Part shown: one piece after another, positions 10,713 through 21,103 of the stretch
How positions within the stretch are numbered: the first letter of the stretch is position 1
Layout of the letters: every line of letters begins with the position of its first letter
NCBI GenBank assembly: GCA_949987565.1
Contig: OX465116.1
Location: forward strand, 2,639,726 to 2,703,725
Length of the DNA: 64,000 nt
Direction of reading: 5' to 3'
Source: Luidia sarsii
Taxonomy: Eukaryota; Echinodermata; Asteroidea; Paxillosida; Luidiidae
Program-made: the position numbers and the translations under genes
The notes under the pieces: generated by a model
Database searches by the model: none
Told to the model about the DNA's origin: nothing
What the model saw: only the letters and a program-made list of their open reading frames with translations

Positions 10713-13611
10713 TACTGTAAATGTTCAGTTTGTGCACAACCATGTGGAGATAAACAGCTGGCTGTGATGATGCCGGATGGAAATCTGTGTGCACTGAATT
10801 GTGGGATGTCATTTGGATTGTCTCTTTTCGGCACCATTCCCACACAGCGCCTGGCAAATAAGCCCACTGTTTCTGAAAAAACACAAGAAGAACTAAAGAT
10901 TTGGATCAGTGGTCAAAAGCACCAAATTGGATCTTGGTCAAGAAACTCTGGCAGTTTAGGCTTTCCCTGACCTTCACCCGATTGTCTTCATGGGAAGGAG
11001 GGAAAATGTCTGCCCCAATTTACAAATATAGAGTCCAATTTGGAAGTAAAGTGAACAGGGAAAAAAGGGGTCTTCACGGACAGTACTGTCCAAGTGTCCA
11101 TAGGCAATACATGTACACACTGTACATGTACATGTACATGTACAATAACAATTGTACACATACAGTGTGTACTGTGTAGCTCTAAAAAATGCTGTCAGTG
11201 TCAGACGGAAAAAAAGGACAATATAGGCATCAAGACATGAGTTTACAAACTTTAGGCCTATGGCATACCGGTACATGTACATGTAACTCCACTGAAACAT
11301 CATATTGCATAAGTTGCACACAGTTTTTAAGGCATTTCATGAAAGTTGTGTACTTATTAACACAGGAGAGCACTTTGGCGAGAGTGTTCCGTGACAGAGC
11401 AATTCTTTTACAGTAGATACATGTTGTACATGTACATGTACATTGTACTACATGTATACATACAGTGTACATGTACAATGTACATGTACCGGTACTCTCA
11501 AGTCTCGACAACAGCAAAATTGTACAGGCTGCTAAGGATTATCCTGGATGGGGATAATTTGTATTGTCAAAGACAAATTTGAAAGAGACTTTCGAACTTC
11601 AGATTCAGGTGATCCCCTATTTTCAATCATGTACATGTACATGTACATGTACATGTACAGTAATAATGAAAAACAACACACACACAAACGAATCCTATCT
11701 TTATATACGGAAAGCCTACATGTACATGTACAGTACCTTGCTGCAAATGGCTGCCTCCAATTGAATTTTCACAGTGCCTGTGATCTTAACAAACGTTTCA
11801 TGTCGTTGATGTCACCCAAGGTCACCCTCATCAACAATATTCTATACATGTAAAACATGTACAGTACTTGTGAGTGAAAATGAGATGCTGCGCAGCAAAG
11901 TCGAGCTTCGTGAAATCATTATACATGTACATGTACATGTACCGTACATGTACATGTAGCACAGATGCGATAAGTTTAAATCGTAAGTATTGCCCCATAA
12001 GAAGATACATTGTATACATGTAATAAAGGCACCGTCAGTTAGGCACCGTTTCATGAACTCAGCTGCAGGAACCAATTTCATAAAGGCAAAGCTGCTTCGG
12101 CACCAAAATGTGCTTTTAGCATGAAATGGCTTCCTTCGTAAAACCAGGCTACCACTACCAGCCAAAGGTTCTGTTTGAATTTTGCTTTCACCCTAACACA
12201 AGTCAGATGCACTTTGCACCACATGAAATACGAGGTACACGCGTACAGTACGTTTGGCATTTCAACAAAGGGAGAATTTGAATGCTTAGCAAGGCTTTTT
12301 GCTCAAGCAGCTCAATGAAAATGGGCGTAGTCAGGTGCTCTCGACAATACACAACTTTGTCACTTTGGTGAGGGGATAGGGTTCCGGGCACAAGACCTCT
12401 GGCAGGCTGAGAGGGCGAGTGACATTGCTACCTACAGTACAGTACATGTACAGTACATGAACGTTCTGCCTGTCTCTGCTCATTCCGTTAGAGCCACAGC
12501 GATGGGTTTATCAATCAAACAGGATCAGGCTTCTCCTTGAGGCTCGACCAGGCATGGAGACGGTGACCAAAAGAAATTACAAAGATGCTGAGGCCGTTAT
12601 CTGGTCAGGCCCAGCCCGACCCAGCCTTGTCATCTGTCTTCACGCTTCTTAGCCTCTGAGGTCATCTGACTAGAACAACGCACAACCACTTCTGCACGTA
12701 GCCACGTACATTGTACACATCGTACAGTGCACATACATGTACACATATCTTCTGTGCCAATCAGTTGGCCTAGACCAGTCTACATGTGTACTGTACGTGT
12801 ATAACAGATACCAAACAGCCAACGACTATCTACATGTACACACTGTACCATCAATGGGCCCAATCCACGTATTTTATACACGGCTCCACTTTGGGTGTGT
12901 TTTCATTTGGGTTTTTTCCTAAGCAGGTCAATGCATGCATTTGCGAACATCAACTGGTGAACCACACTGACCATAACGAATGTGACATTCTGCAGGCGTT
13001 TGATGGCCACCTGTCATTGAATAATTCAATTTTTTTTTCGTTCTGCGTATTGTACAGACCTACAGATTCTTTTATCACATGATACCGGTACAGGTACAGT
13101 ACTGTACTTGTGATGAATTCTAGCACAAGGTCAAGTGTACATGTACATGTACATGTAGGTGTACTAAAAGTTGAGTCTATCAACCCCAAATACCCTAAAT
13201 AAATAAAATTTCAAAAAGTGTTGTTTTAACCTTGTAGGTACTGTACATGTACATGTGTACTTGTACACATGTACAGTATGTAAATTTGAAAATACAGTAT
13301 ACACTGTACAAATTGTACACTTTTAAAGATTTCCTGCCCTCTGTGATATAAATACAGAGTACGTACATGTACATGTACTGTTGTACATGTACATGTACAT
13401 ATACTGTATTCTAAGGTAACTTTATTTTTCTAGAACTGAGTTTGGACAGGTCATACATGTCAATGTCATACATGTCTGAGAATATTCATAAAAGTCCAAT
13501 GTACCGTACATGTACCGTACATCATTTCCTTTGAGTTTTTATGATGAATTTCTTCTTTGTTGCCAATTGTTTTGAAGTCTTGTCACGTTTTCTCGACAAC
13601 AGATCTATTCA
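10713..13611. other. KDM6A intron, GTACAT-rich, no gene seen
   Basis: Numerous GTACAT tracts occur, for example at 11110-11160, 11430-11500, 11630-11660 and 11920-11960. No exon or transposon protein was recognised. Confidence 0.5.
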
Positions 13612-14024
13612 CTTAAAGGGGAATGAAACCCAGAGAAAAATGTTGACTTATCTGATTGGGTGTTAAAAACAACCTACAATTACCTATGTGCTACTCACCT
13701 ACGAGTTTCATAAAGAGGGAAAAATCGTAGAATTCAGTGGTCGAATTTGCGTTCGCGCAACCCGCCATGTCTTTGAAGGGGCCGCCAATCATTGCGGAGG
13801 GTGTGAAAACTCTTGTATGGGCCCGGACGGATGTACCCCCTACTATACTGCGTGCAGTTTGTATACACTCGCGAGCTGAACGATGGTGTACTGCCAGGCT
13901 TTTGGATGTCAAAATGTCTGTGGGAAATCTTTCCATGCTGTACCCAACAAGGACAAGAGACCTGAGTTGTTTAGGAAGTGGGCTGCGGCCATCAAAGTTT
14001 CTCTGGGTTTCAATCCCCTTTAAG
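13612..14024 (+). mobile_element. THAP-carrying inverted-repeat element (P-like)
   Basis: A 413-bp segment is bounded by 27-bp terminal inverted repeats at 13612-13638 and 13998-14024. The ends read CTTAAAGGGG and CCCCTTTAAG, with one mismatch across the arms. It encloses a THAP-like zinc-finger reading frame. P-element-superfamily transposases carry an N-terminal THAP DNA-binding domain. A deleted P-like element that kept its first coding segment is therefore the simplest reading. No clear 8-bp target duplication was seen. Confidence 0.6.
13883..14023 (+). CDS. THAP-domain N-terminal fragment
   Basis: A 46-codon frame from an ATG at 13883 starts MVYCQAFGCQN and continues through SFHAVPNKDKRPELFRKW and AAAIK to a stop inside the right inverted repeat. 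THAP domains begin with a Cys pair close to the N-terminus and contain a basic F-x-x-x-P...RxxW segment. Cys4 and Cys9 and the FHAVPN...FRKW block fit. The downstream zinc ligands (Cys and His) are missing because the frame runs into the terminal repeat, so the domain is incomplete. It may be the 5' exon of a deleted transposase, with a splice donor lost, or a remnant. Confidence 0.6.
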   Translation: MVYCQAFGCQNVCGKSFHAVPNKDKRPELFRKWAAAIKVSLGFNPL

Positions 14025-17000
14025 AATCTTACAAGACCTTAACCTTTTTTTTTAGTTTCACACATGGCAAGTTTTGTTTACATTACATGTACATGTACAT
14101 GTATACATGTGTATTACACCACACTGTAACCAAGTCTATGACATTAACGGCATACATGTAAACAGGCAAAAAACATTCTTCAAGAAATGCCATAAATAAA
14201 ATAATGAAAATAAAAGCTTGCAAATTTAATCAGACATCAACTGGAATATTTGAGCACGATTTTTATCAATTTTGTAAGGAGACCAGAAGCAGTAGACAGC
14301 CGATCCAGTGGAGTCACCCACTGCACCCAGGCCAACGCTGAAATCGCTAGACTCAATCCCCATCAGTCTAGTGGATAGTTGGACCCCTGTAACTCTCCCC
14401 TCTTCGCCACCTCCTCCACACCCTCCTCCTCCTCCTCCATCTCTTCCATCTCCCTTTGAAAGCCCTCTGGGCCCAAACACTGCTCGATCTGAGACTACGG
14501 AGAGGAGGAAGGAAGATGGTTGGGTCTTGGGAAAGGGGGGGGGGGTGGTGGCGAGGATAGGAGGGAGAGGGTACTGGTGCCATATTAGGCTAATCATAAA
14601 AAAAAAATGGCCCTCAGGGGGCTACTCAAAATGCTAGGCTAGGAAACACACAGAGGAGGTAACAGCTGCCTACAACCGACTGCAAATTGCATACAAGTCT
14701 GCAGAGAGCTGCAGAGACCTGCATGGAAGCACGTCTCCCTCTGAACGGGTCTTAAGCCGTGTTTCCACTGAACTCAAACCAATGGGAAGTTTATCCGGGG
14801 CGATGGTTAAATTTCAAATGGGCAAATCTTACCGCCGTTCCCACTTAGACTTTTCAGTCCAGACAGTTGACGTTTCTATCCTACATGTAGCAGGACCTTT
14901 CTCAATGGCAGGACCTCAATTGGGGAAATCTTCTCAGAGCCTCAGAGGCAAGACTTCTTCAAAGGGAAGAACTTTATCAGATTCTGCCTTCAAGAAAGGT
15001 CTGGCTGGCATCAACACTTCAGGCCCTTGGCAGTCTTTGAATTTGAATTTGGTTCATTTAACCCATTTCTTACCATGTGACGACTTCCGTCGACAGTGCG
15101 TAATGTGGTTAAGGTTTTGTTACCATGGGTGTCTTTAGTCGACAAGCGCGATGCACATTTTCTATGGAGGATAACTAATTATGTGTGCGCCCTCTGTAGT
15201 TCATACTTCTACAGTTGGAAAGCTCTTACTGTAAGATTTGCAATGGCGTAAACTAAAAGGTCAATGGGGGTCACTATTGACATTTTCCGAGTTATGGCCA
15301 CGTAAACTTTATCAAAATTCATCAATGTGTTCCTCCGATTCTGCTGCCATGAACCACCTACATGTATGTATTATACTTGACTACCGCATGAATTTCTTGC
15401 ACATAATTCTGAGAATGATTCCATGTACATTGTACATGTATTCTGACAAGGTTTTGGAAGGGAAATCCTCAAAATTGTCATCATTCAGGTACATGTATTG
15501 TACATTGGACGATGAGAAAGGGTTCAGTCATACATGTAGTGGGACCGTGCAGCGTGTGCGGTCAGCGGTACAGGCCGCGTGATCGCCGTAGGTCACGGTC
15601 GCGAGGCTTGTGGAGTGCACGCTTATGGCGGAAGTCTACGTGGCAAAGCCGGACATCACATTTGTGGCGTAATTGTTCAAGGCAACTTACTCAAGATGAA
15701 AAATGGGTTTGAAAATTCCTTAGCGCCTTGTCAAAAAAATGTAAAAAAAAAAAAATCCATTCTGAAGACTGATTAATGGGGCTGTTTATTGCTTGTTGTA
15801 ACGAGATTTAATTTTCAATTTTATTTGTATTTCAAGCAAGAAGAAACTAAGAAAGCCCTTGTTGTACTGAATGAAAAACATGCACACACATTTTTGTTGT
15901 AAAAACGAGCCTTCATTGAGAAAAATGACGTTGAATAAGAGTGCAATGAAAAGCTTCCTTGTGCTCAAAACAATTTGGTAAGGAACTGTACACATGTGTA
16001 CATATACGTATGTACAGTACGTGCTGAATAAACCAATGTGGTAATAAAAGAGTTACATGTACATGTGTACATGTACATTATGTACATGTAAGTCACTAAG
16101 CAGTTTGCAATGTTGGGTACTACTACTAATCCAACAACAAAATGAAAAGAAACCCCCAAAATGTAGAGGGCCTGACGTTTCAATCCCACATGTACATGTA
16201 CATGTACTTGTACTGTGTACCGGTAGCTAGCGGGCCCTTTCTCTTTAAGATACAACTGTACATGTACTGTACATGTACATGTAGGTCCTACTGGGATGAT
16301 GGGATCAACGTGACTGTCAGGCCCTCTGAATTTATATGATTTGGTTGTTTTAGTTAAGTAAACAGTTTGAAACATTCTTAAGAAATCACTCTTAAAAAAA
16401 TAAAAGATATATACATGTACATGTACATGTATACATGTACATGTACTTGTACATGTACTTGTATGCCTGTACTCTACAACCCCCCCCCCCCCCCTGTAAG
16501 CAATTGAGAGAGGGGACAGTTTTACAAGGGCATCCAAAACATACCCTAGTTGTTGAGGAAAATTGGTAACTGGGTCTTTATTTCATTGTGGCAGCCAAGA
16601 CTTAAACAAGTATTGCCCTAAATCAAATGGTTGCAGATGGGCAGTGTGTGCAAATTGGTTGCCTATCACCGCTGGGATTTGAATTACAGAAAATGTACGT
16701 ACACGTACATGTACGTATGCTCCTTTGTTTCCAAAAACATTTTGGAAAAATGACCAGAGGCTTTGTGATCAGTTCTCTCAGCGGATAAGTGTTTGGGGTG
16801 GCTAGGTTGTTCCACGGCTCAAGTTTGTTAAGGATTTATCACCTGGAGGGAAAGACATTGCATTTCCGGTGAGATTTGGGGAGGGGGAGGGCAACGGTGA
16901 GAGGCCTTTCTTTCTCGGATGGAAAATGGGGGTGTTTTTTTTTCTCTTCTGGTGGATGCTGTGGGCGTATTTCATCTTCAACCCTAAAACTGCCTGAATG

Positions 17001-17252
17001 TGTACATGTATATTCACATGTGCAGTGTACAATGTACATGTCACTGTACAGTCTGTACTACTACTAACATGTGTGTACCAGTCCACACTGGTTTTTAGTA
17101 CAGTATAACTGCCCATCTTGTCAGTGCAAATCTTTACCCTTGTACATGTACCAGGTACGATGTACAATGTACATGTAGGTACATGTACATGTACTGTACA
17201 TGTACAGTACATGTACAATGTACATACATGTATGTACACAGTACAGAACAGT
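14025..17252. other. KDM6A intron, repeats only
   Basis: GTACAT tracts; a pyrimidine stretch at 14395-14455; a segment at about 14751-14890 resembling one end of MITE family B or C (AAGCCGTGTTTCCACTG); and a degenerate, split hammerhead-like repeat at about 16160-16330 (GGCCTGACGTTTCAATCC and GGTCCTACTGGGATGATGG). No coding exon was recognised. Confidence 0.5.
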
Positions 17253-18149
17253 ACAGGTCTACTGTACAGGTCTACTGTACAGGTCTACTGTACAGGTCTA
17301 CTGTACAGGTCTACTGTACAGGTCTACTGTACAGGTCTACTGTACAGGTCTACTGTACAGGTCTACTGTACAGGTCTACTGTACAGGTCTACTGTACAGG
17401 TCTACTGTACAGGTCTACTGTACAGGTCTACTGTACAGGTCTACTGTACAGGTCTACTGTACAGGTCTACTGTACAGGTCTACTGTACAGGTCTACTGTA
17501 CAGGTCTACTGTACAGGTCTACTGTACAGGTCTACTGTACAGGTCTACTGTACAGGTCTACTGTACAGGTCTACTGTACAGGTCTACTGTACAGGTCTAC
17601 TGTACAGGTCTACTGTACAGGTCTACTGTACAGGTCTACTGTACAGGTCTACTGTACAGGTCTACTGTACAGGTCTACTGTACAGGTCTACTGTACAGGT
17701 CTACTGTACAGGTCTACTGTACAGGTCTACTGTACAGGTCTACTGTACAGGTCTACTGTACAGGTCTACTGTACAGGTCTACTGTACAGGTCTACTGTAC
17801 AGGTCTACTGTACAGGTCTACTGTACAGGTCTACTGTACAGGTCTACTGTACAGGTCTACTGTACAGGTCTACTGTACAGGTCTACTGTACAGGTCTACT
17901 GTACAGGTCTACTGTACAGGTCTACTGTACAGGTCTACTGTACAGGTCTACTGTACAGGTCTACTGTACAGGTCTACTGTACAGGTCTACTGTACAGGTC
18001 TACTGTACAGGTCTACTGTACAGGTCTACTGTACAGGTCTACTGTACAGGTCTACTGTACAGGTCTACTGTACAGGTCTACTGTACAGGTCTACTGTACA
18101 GGTCTACTGTACAGGTCTACTGTACAGGTCTACTGTACAGGTCTACTGT
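17253..18149. repeat. Perfect 13-bp satellite array, 69 copies
   Basis: The unit ACAGGTCTACTGT is repeated head to tail for 897 bp, exactly 69 units, and I see no substitution. Because 13 is not a multiple of 3, all three plus frames stay open and translate to the same 13-residue period (STVQVYCTGLLYR). The long open frames here are therefore artefacts. The array is flanked by GTACAT sequence, from which the unit (GTACAG...CTGTAC) probably arose. It lies inside the large KDM6A intron. Confidence 0.97.
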
Positions 18150-19177
18150 ACATGTATAGTGTACACAAACGTACTGTACAGTATATTGGGCATACTGACA
18201 ACAAGCCTGGCCTAGCCATCACTCAACCCAATTGCACAGGTCACTAGCATGGAACACAGGCAGGACAATCCACTGCACTACTGTACATGTACATGTACAT
18301 ACGTGCACCCATCTAATGGAAACCCCCCATGTGCGACGACGTACATGTACATGTACAACAGTACAAGTGCGCCAATGGAGAAAAACAAAATCACTCTCGT
18401 TAGGAATCTTGTCAGGGGAAGGGGAAGAGAATTGAGGCAATGGGGCTTCTTAATTTACTGTCTTATGGAAGGAATTACATATACAGTAGGCTGCCCCAAA
18501 TGGGCTTTTAGAGTACAGTACATTGTGAAGAAAAGGGCTGATCCAAGAAAAAGAGGCATAGGTCTGTACTATTTTTCTCCCGGCCAGAAGTAACCAATAC
18601 AGTATGCAATTTTTCCATATACTGCATACGGTAGGCAAAACCCAGGAATTCCCAGTCAATTCCATTATGGTACAGTAGCACTTATTTACCAGCAGTAAAT
18701 CATCATCAAAGAAAATGATTTAGCGATAAACAGATACATGTAAGAAAGGATGATTTTAAGTGCAACAGATTTTTTTCAAAACAAAGGTAGTATTACTAAT
18801 ACTGTACATGTACATGTACATGTAGGACGATTATCCACAATAAAAATCTGGTAAATTTAGAGGGACTGACATTCTTATCATAGCTGGATATCTACATGTA
18901 CTTTGACAAAAGCCCTACTGGGATTATAATTTTCAAGCCATCAATTTTTTTTTTAATTGGTAAATTATTTGATAAATATAGTATAATGCAACATTACTGT
19001 GTTTCTCCACAAATCAAATCTGAATGCATAACAAAAGCAACCCCTAAACCCAAATCTTGACCCTAACCTCCATTATAACAGTATGAGTAGCCCTCCACTC
19101 TTAAAAATCCCATCTCAGGAGAACATTAAATTGCACACTTTGTCCAGCATTGACTATTTTTTTTTCAAAACCAGGCT
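18150..19177. other. KDM6A intron, no gene seen
   Basis: GTACAT tracts at 18280-18360 and 18805-18822, and a very degenerate hammerhead-like repeat near 18860-18930. Nothing coding was recognised. Confidence 0.5.
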
Positions 19178-19653
19178 TAAGCCGCGTCCGCACTGGACTT
19201 AAAATGGGTAAACTAACCGAGCAAATGGGTAAATTTACCATTTTAAGTCCAGTGCGGCCAGCCCAGGAAGTTTTCCTCCCAGGTAACTTACCCGACTCCA
19301 GTGGGTAGTTTAACCGACCAACTTCTGCCCGGTTAAATTGACCAGGTCAGTTTAATCGAGTCGATAAGTCCAATCCGGACACGACGTCTCGGTAAACGAC
19401 TCGGTAAAAAACCACATCCGGCGCCCCTCACGTTACGTTACTGTATGCAAGACTTGTGCGTGCGCAGGGTAACAACGTGTTTGTGTACCTAGAGTACATG
19501 CACATGTACTGTACATGAGTCGGTTAGTTTTACCCATCGTCTCGGTTAGTTTACCCGAGTCAAAAAGTCCAAGTGCGGACGCCGGTAAGATTTACCCATT
19601 GGAATGTTACCCACAGGCTCGGTAAAAAATAAGTCCAGTGCAGATATCGCTTT
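19178..19653. mobile_element. MITE family B, complete copy
   Basis: Begins AAGCCGCGTCCGCACTGG and ends with the partly matching complement AAGTCCAGTGCAGATATCG. The interior contains GGGTAAACTAACCGAG, TTTACCCATT and CGACTCGGTAAA modules in both orientations and no transposase. A nearly full-length relative lies in opposite orientation at 47794-48262. Confidence 0.8.
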
Positions 19654-20036
19654 AGGCTCAGACTCCATTTCTTTTCAAGGCATGGAAACGAGAGGCCTTT
19701 GGCTTAGGTTTTGGAGATGATGCTTGAAAACAGACTCCCTCTGCACGTCTCAATGTCCTTTTTCAAATTCCAGCTTACGGTAGGCTCAGGCTCAAGCTTC
19801 GTTTCCATTTATTTCCTTTTAAAGTACGGGGCTTTTTAAATGGAGGCCTTTGACTTGAGATGATTTTCACCACAAACCTTCCGCTTGAGATGATACACCA
19901 TTTCAAAAAGAAGACTCTTGAGCTTGAACAAAGAACCCAAAACCTGGGTTTTCAGCTTTTGGATATTAAACAGAAGCTGGAGCTGAAGCATGGAGCCAGA
20001 GCCAGAGCCTAAACCTGGCTTGGAGAAAAAGGTCCA
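19654..20036. repeat. Repeat family F (GGCTTAGGCTC motif)
   Basis: The left side has TTTAGGCTCAGACTCC and GGCTTAGGTTTTGG. The right side has the opposite orientation, GCCAGAGCCAGAGCCTAAAC. Terminally inverted, GC-rich AGGCTC modules recur at 6572, 37780-38395 and 43720-43910, which suggests a degenerate MITE family. Confidence 0.5.
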
Positions 20037-20349
20037 AGATCCCCATACAAGACTGCACTGGTTCGAAGGAACAGTGAATGGGGTAGTGGAGGGGACTTTC
20101 ACGCCGAGAAGATCATCAAGCTACAGGTCAAAGACCTCCTGCAAATTCAATCTCCGCTGCACATGCCCCCACCCACCAATCAGATGCATTGCTGTCTCCC
20201 CATTGGACGTGAGACACGTGACATGCTCCAATCCAGCACCACATGCTGAGCACAGCCCCAAAACCAAGCATGGGTATACAATGGAGGTTGTGGTAAGCGT
20301 CTTCGGCCAGCTTGACAGAAGCTAGCAAGTCTGCAGCCAAAACATCATA

Positions 20350-20855
20350 GGGCCGTTTTCACTACACTAAATAAACGCGATTATTTGGATTGCGATTTGA
20401 ATCACAATTCAAACTCCACTTTTTTTGCGTGTAGGGACACAATAAATGCAATTATTAGTAGGTATTCCAGTAGGGCCACGTATACGTGGGGACACACGTG
20501 ATTTCACCACTCAAAAGCTCACTTTTGAATTTCTGTGGGATTTGAATCGCGATTAGGACTCCACTAAGAGTGAGACTTTTTCAAATAATCACATCTATTT
20601 GCGACGCGGTGTGTGTGGGAAATGTTCCACTGAATCGCACCGGAGTTTTTTACTCCCACAATGCACCGCTCATGCTCAGATTGACAGGAAGTGATGTGCT
20701 TGTTAATATGTCTCCTTGCGTGGGCCACCCTCAAGGACACACCCACCATTTGACCACAACTGCTAACCGCAATCGGCTCAAGATTTTTTGCGATGCGATT
20801 TTTTGGCCTGTGTGGACGATTCAAATCGCGATTATTTTCATAGTGGGAACGGCCT
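20350..20855. mobile_element. MITE family A, long copy
   Basis: Starts GGGCCGTTTTCACTACAC and ends ATAGTGGGAACGGCCT. The sub-terminal GATTTGAATC blocks are inverted at the two ends. The interior at about 20690-20770 shares CTTGCGTGGGCCACCCTCAAG and the ACACCCACCATTTGACC region with the copy at 5098. It ends 140 bp before a KDM6A exon on the intron side. Confidence 0.8.
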
Positions 20856-20994
20856 TACTAGAGGTCAAGGTAAAGTGTCTTCGTCAGCTTGAGAGCAGCT
20901 AGCAAGCCCGCAGCCAAAACATCACTATGCCTTCCAGCTGCCAGCGTGAGCCACCGCACATCTTATCTTCCGAGATCTTCTGGGGTTTGTTTAC

Positions 20995-21103
20995 CTTTGC
21001 TGTAGTCTCCCAGGAGAAGCTGAAGGTGACCAAGGCGGCAAAAGGTCTGGGGCTCCGTGCTCTTGCCTTGCTTCTTGATCTGAGACTCGCACTGACTCAC
21101 CTT
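20995..21103 (-). CDS. KDM6A: KDM6A/UTX homologue, TPR exon (first in window)
   Basis: The 109-bp exon has acceptor GACCCTGCTACAG and donor GTAAACA on the minus strand. It encodes 36 residues beginning KVSQCESQIKKQGK and ending TFCRLGHLQLLLGDYSK, plus one base of an Ala codon. The C-terminal half matches the UTX segment FCQLGHFNLLLEDYPK. The N-terminal half (after KV) is diverged and slightly longer. It joins the 8658 exon in phase (Ala-Leu-Ser) over a 12.3-kb intron. In UTX this segment follows a conserved first exon (roughly ...RCYESLILKAEG), which I could not find to the right. UTX carries TPRs at the N-terminus and a JmjC demethylase domain at the C-terminus, so only a small N-terminal part is visible here. 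Because KDM6B lacks the TPRs, UTX rather than KDM6B is meant. Confidence 0.9.

Noticed and set aside
14782..15138. 118-codon plus-strand open frame
   Set aside because: It starts within a MITE B/C-like end and resembles no protein family. No splice or codon-bias support.
17118..18247. Three overlapping long plus-strand open frames of 319-365 codons
   Set aside because: They are translations of the 13-bp array in three frames with an identical 13-residue period, so they are not protein genes.
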